Positions 14,285 through 30,110 of a stretch of DNA of 64,000 bases are shown piece after piece. The position numbers were made by a program, and so were the translations under genes. The DNA is from Cacajao melanocephalus (lineage: Eukaryota > Chordata > Mammalia > Primates > Pitheciidae): assembly GCA_963573385.1 (NCBI GenBank), contig CAUYLG010075606.1:1-64000 (forward strand), written 5' to 3'. The notes under the pieces are model-generated. The model was given only the letters and a program-made list of their open reading frames with translations. It was not told the DNA's origin and did not search any database. The stretch's first letter is position 1. The number at the start of each line of letters is the position of its first letter.

Positions 14285-17200
14285 TTCTGTTGGCTCTTGG
14301 ACACTCTCTGTCCTTTCCCCTTTCTTTGCCCATCCCTTAGGTAGTGGCCTGTCCAAGGCCCCACACGTGCTCTCAGCTCATCTCAAGCTTCATGTTCCAT
14401 AGAGAATTTCATCCGCACACTCACTGTGTGGATGAACAGACCTCTGTTTCTCACCCTAACCCCTGGATACATAAACAGTCTCCTTTCTGTTTATGAAAGG
14501 CAAAGACCTTGCCCTCCTGCCACTCTGACTTCCTCTATGTAACTAAATCTCAGGAACTGGGACAGGGTGGGGGTCCTGGCAGAGCAGGTAGAAGGCAGTG
14601 GAGGGTAGAAGGCAGGTCGTAGGAGAGAGAACAAGCTCATCTGTCTGCTCCTGGCTCCTGCTTCCCATAGCTTCCCTCCAGGCAGCCATGCTGACCTGGA
14701 ACAGGCAGGACAATATGGATGTGTAACCACATGACTCAGTACAAACACCAACTTGACCAGTCACCCGGAGGAGCAGTGAAACAGCTGGATCCTAGATGAC
14801 ACTCAGGCACAAGATTCTGGTTGACTGTAGAAGACACCATCTCTTTTCATTGAACCACAATGACTTTCCACATAGCCACATGCTCCCATGTAGGAGCCCA
14901 TATTAACAATCACCAAACTCGCAAGGAAACAAGCCACCATGGGTGAAAGTCAGCAGAAACAACCAGCACTAGATAGAGACCTCCAAGAACCAAAGATCTT
15001 GGAAACATCAGACCTTGGATATAAAATATATTCCTATCCCCAGTCCCAAGAAGGTGGAACTTGATTAGTTGAAGGTATTCACAGTAATTTTTTTTCTTTC
15101 CTGTGATTGGCATACGAAGGGACACGTGATCTCAACCTGGCCAATGAGACATGAAGGGAAAGCTTGCAAGGGAAGATGTTGTTTCTACCTCCAGGCATTG
15201 ACCTTTGCATGTGATACCTGGAGTCCCCTCAGCCATTGTCACTCCCATTCTGAACTGTCAGAGCGGAAAGAGGGGAAGCACCTGGGTTCTTGAAGAGGCT
15301 GAGACCCTACGCGGCCCTGCGTGGTACCACTGTGTCTCTAGACTCTGTGTCTGAACAATGACAAACCCCTTGTTCGTTGGCTACTTTCAGTGGTTTTTCA
15401 GTTGCGTGCAGCTGACGGCACTCTGCTGTACCCACTAACATGCTGTGTATTCTATTCCCCTTTGTGAAGGCCTTCTTTGTCCATCCCTGTACCACCTCAA
15501 TGACTTTGCCCTGAACCTTTAGCTCTTCCAAAGCCAGAAAAGTGCCCAACACATCTCTCACCAGCAGGAGCATCCTGAGTCGAAAACAGGGAACCCAAAC
15601 TTCCTCCTCCCGAAACCATGTTCTGGTTTTCAGGGCTGGGCCAAGGTAGTAAAGGAGTGTAGTTTGGAATCATGAGGAAGATAAGAGCCATCAGCATCTC
15701 ATCTACTGCAGAGGCAGATGAACAACTGCTCTGGAGTGAGAAGTTGCAGGAAAACACCTTCATGAGGAGCAATGCTCCCTTCTTAGAGATGGGGCTCTTT
15801 CTCAAGCTCTCTAGGTAGGAGGCTTTGGGCTAAGGAACTTCAGGCCATTACTGTTGGCAGGTAAAAGCTGCCCAATGAGAGGGGTGTCCCCACCCCAGGC
15901 TGATTACAGTGATGGGAAAAGCAGGTTGTTCTGAGGGCTGGCTGTTAACAGGGAGCTGGGCCCCTGGTGCAGGGGTAGGAGGGGAACTGGGATGGGGAAG
16001 GGCGAGGCAGTCTCAATTCTGAGGTCTCTAGGCCATGGGAAGGGATGTAGGAATTGAGCTATCAGGTGTGAGTGGGCCCAAGCTGTCAGAATCAAAGCCG
16101 GTGCCAGAATGAGAACCAAGAATCAAGAAGCACTGGGAAACAGCAAGTTTCCTTCTGGAAGTCCCTCTTGACGCGGGTCAGGGCGTGTCCCAGGGCTGGG
16201 GATGGATCTGAGCTGACAGCCTGGGGATGAGGGGCACCAGGAGGCAGGAACCAGGCAGGTTGTCCCCTGGCAGGGACCGGACCAGGATGCACGGAGTGCT
16301 CAGACTCTGTCCCCGCTTCCAAACACAAGTCCCCTGCGGTCTCCATGAGACCCTGCTTCTCTCTGGACTGTGGTTTTACCTGACTTCTCTTTGTTGCATA
16401 ATTTGATTCCTTCAAATTGATATTTTCCTTAGTGATAGTTTGATAGTATGACAGAGGAAGTGGTAAGCATGTGTCCCAGAGTGACTGGCATGGGGGCAGG
16501 GAGCTAGCTGGACACATGGGGTCACTCACAACAGATGAACTTATTTGGCAGGACAGGTAGGAGTTGAGATTTGGTGGGGAGGCAGATGAGGAGAGCCGAG
16601 TGGATTCAGATGGTGTGGGGCCATCAAGGTCCCTCCCCCTGGGAGCTGCCTCAGGGACTTGACCCCCAATAGCTCCTTCCACCCAGCCCAGCCCATGGGG
16701 CAGCCTACAGCACATCTGCAGCTGGCCCTCCTGTGGGTGCCCAAAATTCCCTAGATTGCCTGCCTCTTCTCAAGAGGCCCCAGCTCCTGCAGCCTCAGGG
16801 GTTCCTGCTCCCCTGTATCAGGGCACCTTACAGCAGCCAGGGGGGCCTTCTAGATTCTCAGCATCTTTGCTTTCTTGCTGACTACAAGAGGGAACTTGAC
16901 AGAGGTAGAGAATCTGATTGATTGAGGGGAGTCACAAAGGTTCCAAAACTATATCCCATTCCCTTACCATGTACAGAACGGTCAGGGATACTCAGTGACA
17001 CCAACTCTGCTTTCATGGCCCTGGAGGAGACCTCCTATCCCTTTATTTCCAGGAGGATGAACCCCCACTCTCAATGCTGCCTAAGAGAGTGGGCCCTGAG
17101 GAGGCGTTTACTCCCCACTTGACCCCAAATTACCAAGAATGGAAGAAAGGCCAGCTGTCCGGTGGCCCCAGGCCAGGCGAAACTGGTCAACGCCTTCCCC

Positions 17201-17440
17201 AAGGTTACCCTCATGGCCAGGCACAGCACATCAACTTTCTGCCTCTCCCTAGTCACTGCCAGAAACCCAGGCTCCCAGGGCGTCCCTCAAGACCCAACTC
17301 TTCATCCCCAAGTCCTCCATACGTCAGTCCTCTTACCAGGATCCCCCGTCTGATCCCTTTCCAAGCCCTTCCCTGTTCCTGTGGGAACTCATGGTCTAGA
17401 ACGTCCCCTGCTCCTTTTCTCTGACTGTTCTCTTCATTCC
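14285..17440. other. Anonymous intergenic DNA, moderately GC-rich
   Basis: About 3.2 kb without a confident gene or repeat. The longest non-NCF4 reading frames here, such as the minus frame 16092-16715, look non-coding (see rejected). Confidence 0.5.
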
Positions 17441-17848
17441 TGTTATGGGTTGAATAGTGTTACCCCCAAATCCACATGTTGAAGTCCTAACCCCCAATAC
17501 CTCCAGATATGTCCTGATTTGAAGACAGGGTCTTTACAGAGCTAATCAAACTGAAATGGGGTCATTAGAATGCTTCCTGAATCTAATATGGCTGGCGTCC
17601 TTGTACAGAGGAGAAATGCTGAGACAGACACACATTCAGAGATGGCACCATGTCAACGTGAACACGCCGTGTACAAGCAAGAGGAGGGGCCTGGAACGGG
17701 TCCTCCCTCACAGCCCTTGGAAGGAACCATTCTGCAGACACCTCGATCTCAGACTTCCAGCCTCCAGGATGAAGACAACATATGTCTGTTGTTGAAGCCA
17801 TCTGTGTGGTACTTCTTTGTTCTGGCAGCCCTAGGACACTCATGCAAC
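17441..17848 (+). mobile_element. MaLR (MLT1-like) LTR
   Basis: Runs from tgttatgggttgaatagtgt through aagtcctaacccccaatacc to the terminal cagccctaggacac. Nearly full length. Confidence 0.85.
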
Positions 17849-18186
17849 CCTCTTGTGCCAACTCAGGCCTGTCCTCCCAGGGCACACTGCTTCCTTGCAG
17901 TCCAATCCACTGGAGGGCGATTCTCTCCCTCATTCCTGCCTTCTAGAAACCTTAGCTCATCTGCAGCTCATTCCGCATTGCTGGCATCTACTAATGATCT
18001 GGTCGGCGCCCACCAATCCTGATGATGCCAGCACCCAGCTCTTGGTCTCCTTCCCTCCACTTCCTCAGGTTGCCATCTCCCAAGAGCCACCCAGCCAATA
18101 CCCCGACCTCTTGGTCATTCACCTCGTTAGTGACAGAGCTGGGATTCAGAGCTGGTTTCTTTCCACGCCAACGGCAACCAACAGGT

Positions 18187-18430
18187 GAAGAACACGGGCT
18201 CTGGGGTTAGTCTACCTGGGGTTGATTTCTGGCCCTGCCACCTACGGCTGCGTGTCCTTCAGCAAGCCTTTTCATCTCTTTGGGTATGAATGCCTTTGTC
18301 CATGAAACAGGGATAATTCTAATAATAGCATTTACTTCACTGGGTTGTTATGAAGACCAAATAAGAAAATGAAAATAAGGATCTATGCGCACACAATAAA
18401 CTCTGAAAATGCTACTATAAATAGCATATG
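18187..18430 (+). mobile_element. MIR (sense)
   Basis: Matches the MIR order: tctggggttagtctacctgg, the splice-like centre, catgaaacagggataattct, then the 3' part. Confidence 0.75.
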
Positions 18431-18776
18431 TAAATTTAAAAAGGCATTATTATTTCCTGGAAATAAGAGCATTCTCGCCGGTAGAACTTGGTAACCCAAG
18501 AGGATGGGAATAGAGTTAGAGACAGGCTAGTCCAGGGGACTGTTTCTTTGATTAGTTTATATAATAACAGTATAATGAGGTCTGAAATACAGACCTTCTA
18601 AGTCCCAGGCAATGACATGCAATAAATATGATTAATTTATATTTATTGTATCAGTCAGAGTCCAGCCTGTAGACAGAAATCACACCAATTCTCTGACCAG
18701 AAAGAGCTTAACATAAAGATTTGTTACTTAAGTATAAAGCTGTTAACTAGGTTACTAAAAGATTAAGAGAGTGAGC

Positions 18777-18800
18777 CAGAGAGAGAGAGAGAGAGAGAGA
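18777..18800 (+). repeat. (GA)n microsatellite
   Basis: Twelve uninterrupted GA units. Confidence 0.95.
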
Positions 18801-18952
18801 ACTGCAAGGTATCACGGTGGTAACAACTGCAGGAAGCAGCTTTGACCCCTTGCAAAAGGGAAGAGGTTAACATTATAAAAACTGAAAAATCAAGAGGAGG
18901 AAGATGAACCTGAGATCTCCGAGGAGGGGCTGCGGTTCAGCTGGCGTTTCAG

Positions 18953-19256
18953 TGTGTTCTTGTGCTGCTGTAAAGAAATACCTGAAACTGGGTAATTCAT
19001 AAAGAAAAGAGCTTTAATTTGCTCATCGTTCTGCAGGCTGCACAGGAAGCATTGTGCCACGTCCACTAAGCTTCTGGGGAGGCCTCAGGGAGCTTTTACT
19101 CATGGGGGAAGGCAAAGCAGGAGCAGGCGTGTCACGTGGCAAGAGACGGAGCAAAAGAGAGCACGAAGGGGGAGGTCCTAGACGCTTTCAAACAACCGAA
19201 TATCAGGTGGTTATTTAACTAACTGAATGAGAACTCACTCATCACCACGGGGGGTG
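18953..19256 (-). mobile_element. MaLR (MST-like) LTR, truncated (antisense)
   Basis: Contains agaaatacctgaaactgggt and tctggggaggcctcagggag in the antisense order of MST/THE1 LTRs. Confidence 0.75.
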
Positions 19257-20479
19257 ACTTCTGCTTTCTTTCACTGTCTTCCTACCAACCTCTAAGCGGG
19301 TGGCTGTCTGCCTTTCTTTTTTAGCATGAACTGCCCCCTATCCACCCCAGCTCCCATACCCAGCTGAACCTGTCCTTCCTCTCCTTCATCCCATTCCTCA
19401 TTCCCCCTAAGGAAAAAACCTCCAACCCATGGTTATTATAAGGTTATTCCTGCTACTTGTTTGCTGGGAAACAGAACATTAATCAGAACTTCAAAGGCAG
19501 AAAGTCCCCAAGTTTTCAGCCTGCGAAGAAAGCTCCAGGTCCCTCCAGCTGCCAAGGCTAGACTTGGACTCCTGCCTCACCTTTTCCTCTCCAAGGGGAG
19601 CCTCATCCCAACCTGTCTTTCAGGAAAACCCCATTCCTACCACGTGGCCAGCAATGCTTTCCTGGCATAACAGATCAAAATAATGCATTTATACAAAAAG
19701 AAGTCAAAGTTCCAGAAACTGGAGAGTAAGACTCTTTTATGGAAACCAATTTTTAAACTTGTAAACTATGTTATCTTTAATGTCACATTTGATATATACA
19801 AAAGATTATGTGTAATGTATATTTAAGCCATAAAGTATAACAAACAGCTGTGAACCCACTCCTCCACCCACTAAACCCCAAGTACTCCAAAAAATTTCAG
19901 TACTGGTTGCTGATACCTACTTATGTCTCCCTCTCTTATGCATTTGCTACCTCCCTCCCAGAAATAACCACTGTCCTAAATTTTGTATCTGCTATTTCTG
20001 TTCATAGTTCTTGAGCTTTAAAAAATAGAATCTTATCTTCTGATAGTTGGGTTTTCATTCAATTACATTTCTAAGAATCGTTCACATCATCATTGTGTCA
20101 TCATAATCACGATATGAACCCATTTTTCTCCGGAGCGATGTTTGGGTTGCTTACATTTGTTGGGGCTATTAGTTGCCATGAATGTTTTTGTTTATGTCCC
20201 AAGGTCACGTGCAAGAGTTCACTGCTGAATCATAAGATATAAAAACGTTCAGCTTTACAAAATAAATGCAAACTGTCTTCCAAAGAGATTGAATTAATTG
20301 TACTCCTGTTATTACTACTATCTTTTTATATAGTTACTGACCATTTGTGTTTTTCCCCCTCTTTAGTGGAATATCACATCACGGCTTTGCCCATTTTTTA
20401 TATAGTTGTCTATTTTTCTTATTAATATGTGAGAATTCTTGATATATTCTAGATACTAATCTTTTGTCAGTTACACATC

Positions 20480-21128
20480 GTGGGAAGTAAAAAAAGTTCC
20501 TCTTCAAAGTTTCTTTTCTTGTTAAAGAATAATAATAAATGTTAGAAATCATAGTCTCTTTTAAAGACTAACTTTCTTCAACGCCTTCTTGCTTTTTACT
20601 AGTGACTGTTTGTTAAGCCCTGTCCTATGTAGCTGTTAGATGTAGCTGTTAGATGCAAAAGAATAAGTGCATTCTATGTCCTTATGCTTCAACCAAGATA
20701 TTTATGCTAGACACGCTCACAAGCACGTAGAACATTCTGTGTCCTTGTACTTTAACTAAGATATTTACATTATTACTTTTCTAAGTCCTTTCGAAATCAA
20801 CTTCCTGTCCCTTCCATAGTTAGACTTCCTCTTTTCCTTTTGTTCCCACTGCTTTTACCTGTTTAGAAAAGTTTTAAGTTGTTAGCCAATCAAGTTTAGT
20901 TTTAGATTGTGAAGTCTAGCTCCAGCCAACAGAGATCAAACACGGCAGTAAAGACAACCCCAAATAAGGAAAAGATAAATATGTCTGCTTTTCCTTTATT
21001 TCTTGTGCTCTCGCAGCAAGATAGCTAACAAAAGCACCCTTTCTCTAGAAAGTAAAGATGGCCTTGCTAAAAGATCCTTTGTCTCAGTACTGATTTTTCA
21101 TTGCAGCACCGAGCATCTGTTTCCAACA
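20480..21128 (+). mobile_element. Solo LTR, family not named (copy 1)
   Basis: Runs from gtgggaagta to tttccaaca. It aligns, in the opposite orientation, with 62164-62657: shared stretches include cgagcatctgtttcc, agaaaagttttaagttgtt and gataaatatgtctgctttt. A 13-bp internal tandem (tgtagctgttaga) lies near 20630-20655. No internal retroviral part adjoins it. Confidence 0.75.
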
Positions 21129-21199
21129 CAGGTCTTGCAAATATCTTCTAGTTTTTGCCTTATCTTTTCTCTTCCTTGTGTCTTCTTCTTTTTGTTTTT

Positions 21200-21495
21200 G
21201 TGTTTGTTTGTTTTGTTTTGTTTTTTAACAGGGTCTCTGTCGCCCCGGCTAAAATGCAGTGGTGCAGTCGTAGCTCACTGCAGCCTTGAACTCCTGGGCT
21301 CAAGTGATTCCTCTGCCTCAGCCTCCTGAGTAGCTGGGACTACAGGCCCACCAACTAATTTTAAAATTTCTTTTGTAGAGACAAGGTCTCCTTTGTTGCC
21401 CAGATTGGTCGCAAACTCCTGGCTTCAAGCAATCCTCCTACCTGGGCCTTCCCAAGTGCTGGGGTAACAGGCTGAGCCACTGTGCCTCTTGGCTT
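21200..21495 (-). mobile_element. Old Alu (antisense, J-like)
   Basis: Diverged Alu with gcagccttgaactcctgggc, typical of older Alu subfamilies. Confidence 0.88.
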
Positions 21496-22315
21496 GTGTC
21501 TTTTGATGATGAGAACATCTTGAGCTTAATGTAGTCAGGTTTATTAGTGTTTATTTATTTTTGTTTTATTTATGAAATTCTTCCCTATTCCAAGATGTGG
21601 TACATAGTCTCCTACATAGCTTCTCAGAGTATTACTTTTCCCTCTTACAAGTTAACACACAAAATTGCCTTTTGGAATGGTGGCCAACTTAGGGATCCAG
21701 CCTCATTTGTTTTGTATTCCATGTGGTCTAGCAATGGCCCAAGCATCATTCTTTGATTTTATTTCTTTTTCCCACAACTAACCCGCAAATCTGCTTCTAC
21801 CACATATCAAGTATTTTGGGCTCTCTATTCTGTTTCATTGCTAAATTATCAGTCCCTGGGACAATCTTACATTGTTTTCGTTTACATTGCTTTGTAATAA
21901 TTCTTACTACTCCAGAGATCATCTCTCATCACTTCATGCTTCTTTAGGAGTATTTTGGCTATTTCAAATCCTTTGCTCTTCTATATAAATGTTAGAAAAC
22001 GTTTATGAAATTCTACACAAAACAAAATAAAATAAAAAGAAGAAAGAAATTATTGGGATGTTTTTCTACTTGCATCAAACCTATGGATAGCTATAAATCA
22101 GTTGGGAGAACTGGCAGCTGCACAATATTAGCTTCACATGGAAGGTAATTAACTTCATATTGATCACTAATTAGCTTCATACTGAAGCTATGAACTTGGG
22201 TTGTCTTTCCATTTATTTCAGTTTTCTTTAACCTTTCAGTTAAGTTTGACCATTTTATACATACAGGTGTTGCATACCTTTAGTTAGATCTATTTCCAAG
22301 TACCTTAAGATTTTA

Positions 22316-22657
<342 letters not shown>

Positions 22658-23377
22658 TCAAATTATTTATTGCTGTTGTATAGAAAGGCAATCAATTTTT
22701 AGTATTAAGAGAATCAGCCACAAAGTGACACTCTATTATCATAGTGAATGATTTGCCTATCCTTTCTGTTGGGTTTTTAATGTAGACAACTGGAGCAAAT
22801 GTGAATAATAACAGATATGCTTTTGCCTTCCAATTCTTATGCTTTAGTTTCTTCTTCATGCCCTGCTGGCCTGGCTGGGCCCTTCCGTGTTGGTGAATGA
22901 GTGATAGTGGACATTCTTGCCTTTCTACCATGTAAAGAAACTGCTACTATATTCTAATGTGCTTCTACTAAATGTTAGAATGATGTTTACTGCAGGTTTT
23001 CTTGAAGAGAGCCTTTATTAAATGAAAGACTTCCCTTTTATTCCCAGTATACTAAGAGGTGTGTAGGGGATGTGCACGTGTGTTTCATTTAAATTTGTGA
23101 ATCGGTCTTGAATTGTATCAATTTTTTTCCCACATCTGTTGAGATGATCATGTAGTTTTTCTCCTTTATTCTCCTATGCGATGGTGAATGATATTTACAC
23201 ATGTTTAGATGCAAAGCTTTCCTTGTATGTCTCGGTTAAACCAAAGGTAGGCATTTATATTACCTTTGTGTGTATGTATGTTTCCTGCTGAATTTAGCTT
23301 GCTAACGTTTCTGTCTTCACATGTGTGATTGGTTTATAAGTTTGACCACTTGTACTGCTTTTATCTATTTGGGAATT

Positions 23378-23740
23378 GCTGTGGTCTAAATGTGTCCCCT
23401 AAAATTCCTGTGTTGGAAACTGAATTTCCAATGTCACAGTTTGGGATGTGGAACCTTTTGGGAAGCATTTAATGGATTAATGCTGTTATAAAAAGGGCTT
23501 GCAGGTGTGGATTTACCCTTTTCCTCTTCTGCTCTTCTGCCACATAAAGACATAGTGTTCCCCCACTCTGGAGGATGCAGCCCTCAACGGGCCATGTTGG
23601 AAGCAGAGAAACTGGACCCTGACCTACTGGTGCCTTGACCTTGGGCTTTCCAGCCTCCAGAACTGCAAGAAATAAATTTCTGTTCTTTATAAATGATCCA
23701 ATCTGTGGTATTCTGCTACAGCAGCACAAAACAGACTCAG
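23378..23740 (+). mobile_element. MaLR (MST/MLT-like) LTR
   Basis: Contains tccagaactgcaagaaataa and ends cagcacaaaacagactcag. Confidence 0.85.
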
Positions 23741-23994
23741 GCATCAAGATTATTCTGGCTGCATAGATGAGTTGGGAAATAGTCTATCTTCTATTTTCTG
23801 GACGATATTTTTGTAATATTAGCATAATCTGCCATTTTAACGTTTGGTAGAACTGGCCCAGAAAACTGTATGTGACTGGGGAGGCAACATTTCAGCTTCA
23901 ATTTATTTAATAAAGGAAAATTCAGTCTATCAGTTCTCTTGACTTTTTAAACCAAATTATACTTTTCTAAGTATTTGTTTAATCTAAATTTTAA

Positions 23995-24340
<346 letters not shown>

Positions 24341-24670
24341 CAGTGTCTTTTAAGCCGCTGTTTTATCTATAATTATGGTCCATTTACATTCCTAATACTA
24401 ATTTTTCTTCTTTCATTTTATCTTCACCAATTTTATCATAGTCTTTCCTAAGAACCCAATTTTGGCTTTGTTGACCTTTTCTATCGTATGTTTTGTTGTT
24501 GTTGGTGGTGGTGATACTGAGTGCTGGTCTTATCTTTATAAGTCTTTACTTCCCTCCTTAAGCTAATTCTATTGTTCTTTTTTTTTTTTAACTTCTGATT
24601 TCAGAAGTTTAGCTTGCTAATTTTCAGCTATTTTTCTTTCACGTACTTTCTCTATTTTTAAATCTGACCA

Positions 24671-25922
<1,252 letters not shown>

Positions 25923-26039
25923 CTAAGTAACTGATAGCTCAAATAGTATAATCCTAATTGAATTTAAAGAATAGTTACAATCAAATGACAATGGGACTTA
26001 TGAAAACTTGTGGCATATACAAAGTGACATTTTTTAGAA

Positions 26040-26460
26040 ATTTGAACCATTTGACCCTCCCTGTGCCATGGAGCCAGTAGGTGGAGAAAGAGGTCACTGT
26101 GTTGGCTGGAGTAATTGATCCTCACTACCAAGGAGGAAATTAGGTCACCGCTATAGAAGGGAGGTAGACAGGACTATGTCTGATCCCCCTGTGAGTCACA
26201 TAGGTGCTTCTCAGTATTTTCTTACCCAACAATCCTGGTCAATGCAACACTGAGACAATCGAATAAAGACAAGGCTAACAAGAACTCAGATAGGAATGAA
26301 GTCTTGAGTCACTCCACCACATAAACACCCTTATTTGACCCGTGTGCTAGCAGAGGAAAGAGGAACGTGAAATGAACACCGGGAACCGGTAGCTCAAAAT
26401 ATCCACTTTGGACCTGTGACCAGCTGAGGATGCAGGGACTCTAACAGCTATGTGTATATC
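26040..26460 (+). mobile_element. ERVL internal remnant
   Basis: Order of motifs (gtcactccaccacataaac, tgtgaccagctgaggatgca) matches the 3' internal part of ERVL elements as I recall it. Fully degraded, with stops in all frames. Confidence 0.5.
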
Positions 26461-26639
26461 ACTTCATTCATCACCCTTCCACTGCTTTATAGAAAGAATA
26501 CCTGTAGCAGCAAACACTTTCAGTTTCAGGTGGGAGTCTGTCTGTATTGATATGACCCGACGGTGCCATCAGTTCCTGTGTTCCCTGTCTTGGGAACGTG
26601 GAGTTTTCACTTGGCTAAAGGATAAGCGTATACAGTGAG

Positions 26640-27140
26640 GGGCAAAAGGGGTGGATGGAGCCAGATGTCTTCGTTTCCCCACTCACATCTACTCCGTCTC
26701 TCTTCCGTCCTGCTCTCTATCTTGGGAAGCAAACCTGTGTGGATTATAACAGCCCAGCTCTAGGGCTTCCAGTTCTGTTTGGCAGTGGGGAATCCCTCCC
26801 CTGAGATCAGAAGGGGGAAGGAGGGGAGTGTGGGGTGTTTGTTCCTCTGGTCCCCTCCCTGCAGGGTTACTTTGGGTCAATCTCACCCACCAGCCAAAGA
26901 TCACCAGTCCTTCTAAGGAGGTCCTGTCTACACAATCCCCTCCTTCCAGGTTTTGTAGACACTCCTTCCCTTCATTCCTTTGGGCCCAGGAATGTAACAG
27001 GTCTGAGGTCCGATCCCTGGGATTCTGAACTATTCCTCGAGGTTTTCCTGTGCGATGCCTACGTCTTTGTAAACAGTCCCTTTATTAAATGCACCTTGAA
27101 TTATCTTAACTTGAGGATGCCATACTTTTCCTACTAGGCA
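26640..27140 (+). mobile_element. Interspersed repeat of uncertain family
   Basis: The ending tttgtaaacagtccctttat followed by taaatgcacc is a phrase I know from a common mammalian repeat whose name I cannot fix. Confidence 0.35.
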
Positions 27141-29250
27141 TCTCATGATGTACCAGGAACAGGGTCCTCAAACCAAGAAGCACACTGCCATCAATTGCCT
27201 TTTTAATGACTTCTTCCAGGGTCCTATTCCGGATGCCTACTTGAGAAGTCTGTTTCTAATTGGGCAATTTTCCATTATCTCCTGCTCACCATTCATTGTG
27301 AATAGTTCCAGGCCCATAATTAACTAATTAGATATTCACCATATTTTTAATGGGAATGTTTTATTCGGTGTTATTTGCATCATCATTATCATCACAATTA
27401 CCGTCAACCCTTATCTGTATTTGTCAGCAATTTCCCCACCACGCAAGGAATGAACAGTAGCTGAGCTGCGGCATTTCTTTGGTATCAGTTCTCAGTTATT
27501 TCCACTTTTAGCTGATAAACTTTTTGTGCGAGAATGAAATCTTACGTCATCATTTTCTCATTAGTCACAAAAAATTCTGCAAAGCCTTTATGTACAGACT
27601 TGTTTGCAAGCATCCGTATAGTCAGAGTCTGTGCCAAGCCTGTGTCAATGTTGTCTTACCAGCATCATTCCAAACGCTGTCAACCGTGTACATGACATTC
27701 TTAACACTGGACTCTTTCGGGAGTCATGGAATCTTAGGCTCTGTGACTGCAGCGCGCATACAGGCTGAAAAAAAGTGTTTACCCCTCCTCTAAAATTCTT
27801 CGCAGTCAGGCTCAAATGCAATTATTCTCCTAGGGGAAATAAAAGCTGAAACTGCTTTTCCACAAAATGTTTGGGAAGGAGGTATGTGTAACAGTTTCCA
27901 GGAATGATAACATCTAACAACTGGGTTTTTGTCCAAGCCAGAATCCCTGCAATGAGTTTGTACTGCTGGTATGAAAAGGTTATTAGTCAGAAAATATGTC
28001 TGTGGTTACCCATGGTGTCTAGTTTGTGAACTAACAGGCAGTAAATTGGATGCATCCTACGAAGATGGGGGATGTTGGCTTCTTCCATTTACCTCCGAAT
28101 GTATCCTGTGTGTTCCTGTAGCACGTGGCACACCAAGAACAGTCAACAAGGTGTAAGCAATTGGTGGACCCTCATCAGCCAATTCTGCAGAGCAGTCTGA
28201 TGCTCACTGCCCATTGATCGGAGCCAAGGTTTTCATCAGATAACATTACATAGCAAATCCACTGACGCAATTTTCATCAGGTTCATTATCAGCAAAAGCT
28301 TTCCACTTCTGATTTTGACATGTTCTTACTTCAGATAAACATAAAATCAAAAGTCATCCTTCCAAAAGCAATAAAATATAAGGGAATAACAGCGACACAT
28401 ACAGCTGGTAAGTGTAACTATTCAGTTCAGGGTCAAGGAGTGCCACTAAGTGAGTTCCAGTGCCAAGTCTACACAAAAGTAGACCGTGAATCTGTATAGA
28501 TGTCCCAGCTGTCTTTTGGTTAGTGGTTTCCAGGAATATCATTTTCATACTTTTTTTTTTAACTTTCAATGTTTTCATGGCCTTTTATGTGTGTCTTGTA
28601 TATATGACACTTAAATAGATTTAGACTTTTAAAAATTCAATCTTTTAACTCATACATTGAATCCGTCTACGTTTATGGTATCAGAATTACTGATAAATTT
28701 GGGCTTTTTACCAACTTAGCTTTTCAATAATATATATGTGTGCATACATACACATATGCACATGCATCGACACATTCGTACCTTCTTTCCTTTACAGTTC
28801 TGAAAACTTGCCTGCTCATCCTTTTTTGCTTATTCATCTTTATGATTACATTCTCTATTTCTTTAAATATTTCAGTCACATAATTCAATAATCTGTAGTC
28901 CCCGGGGCTCTAAAGCTACTGTTTATGGCCTCTGCCTGTTCTCACTCACAGATACCGTGATCTTTGAGTACAAACCTCTTGCTTGATGTTAATCAGGGTA
29001 ACACTCCTGTCAGCCTAAACTGGAAATACTTCACTCCAGAGGAGACTTTCTTCTGCTTCTGCTGGAAGCCAGGAATGCCACTGTCTCAGGATCACCTCAG
29101 CTCTCACCTCCAGGGCCTTGGCCTGGGACAGAAGCCCCTGGCCCAGCCTCCCGACCTCACGGCCTCCCCATGGCTCTGCATTCTGCACTGCCTCTGCACG
29201 CCAGAACAACGCCCCAACCGCTCTGTATTCTGGCTCCTGCTCCTATCATA
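27141..29250. other. Anonymous AT-rich intergenic DNA
   Basis: No recognised gene or repeat in about 2.1 kb. Frames on both strands hold stops within about 90 codons. This is the longest stretch below NCF4 that I could not tie to any repeat family, apart from 14.3-17.4 kb. Confidence 0.45.
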
Positions 29251-29254
29251 GATT

Positions 29255-29960
29255 TTTTGGTGGGTGTAAGGGTAGCCGAGAGAAAGGAGAATAGACCCAA
29301 AGTCAGGGAAGCAAGTTTTATTAACCTGCCGGGCTGCTCCATAACAGTCAGAGGAGGCAGCCCTGAGCTTACAAAATGAGAGGTTTATATGGGGTGAGAG
29401 GGGCATAAGGGGGTTTTAGGACTGAGGTAATCTATCCGCTGGTAACAGGCACAGAGATAGTTTGTGAATTTGTAACAGACCTACAATACATCATCCTGTG
29501 TCTTTTGTGGCGGCAGTCTTTTAAGAAACAGAGAGAAACCAGGCGTTTTTTACAGATATGTGTCAAACAGGAATTTACAAGTATGGATAACCAACATGTT
29601 TTTCCTGTCCTCCCTCAAGCTGCCCGGATCAGGCTTTGCTTATTGTAGCACGTCTGGCAGCCTCGATGTGGCACCTAGGTAGGGGTTCAGGAATGCAGCT
29701 GCAGAGCAGTCAGAATGTGGGGAAGGGATCAGCTTGCACAGCTTGTCCCTAAGAGTGGGGAGTAGAAGAGTCATTGGAAAACTCCTTTACTTCTTGTGAG
29801 GCTCATAATTCCTCAAAGAATGTGTTCTAGCCAAGGTCTAGTTGTTTTGCTGCAGAATGTTTTCTTGGTGAATGTGGTCAGGCAACAAACTAGAAGCCAA
29901 ATAACTGGGTTTGGGAGAACACATCTTGCAAGGTCTTAAAATTTTTCTTAAATGGATATT
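29255..29960 (-). mobile_element. Possible antisense LTR, unassigned
   Basis: Features such as gcaagttttattaacctgcc suggest an antisense LTR. Family and borders uncertain. Confidence 0.3.
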
Positions 29961-29968
29961 TTCTAGCA

Positions 29969-30110
29969 TACTGTTTGGTTTGAATTGTATTCTCCCCTAA
30001 AAGATATGTTGCGTTTCTAATCCCAGTATCTCAGAATGTGCTCTTACATGACATAGAGCCTCTACAGAGCTAATCAAGTTAAAATGAAGTCATTAGAGTG
30101 AACTTCCTTT
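29969..30110 (+). mobile_element. MaLR (MLT1-like) LTR fragment
   Basis: Contains tttggtttgaattgtattct and agagctaatcaagttaaaat. Confidence 0.65.

Noticed and set aside
16092..16715. 207-codon open frame on the minus strand, one of the two longest outside NCF4
   Set aside because: No recognisable domain, no splice context, biased towards P and S, and no neighbouring promoter or poly(A) signal. It looks like a chance frame in GC-rich DNA.
17441..17848. Possible second gene exon from open frames at 17.5-18.2 kb
   Set aside because: The frames lie in a MaLR LTR and its flank, with no exon-like borders.
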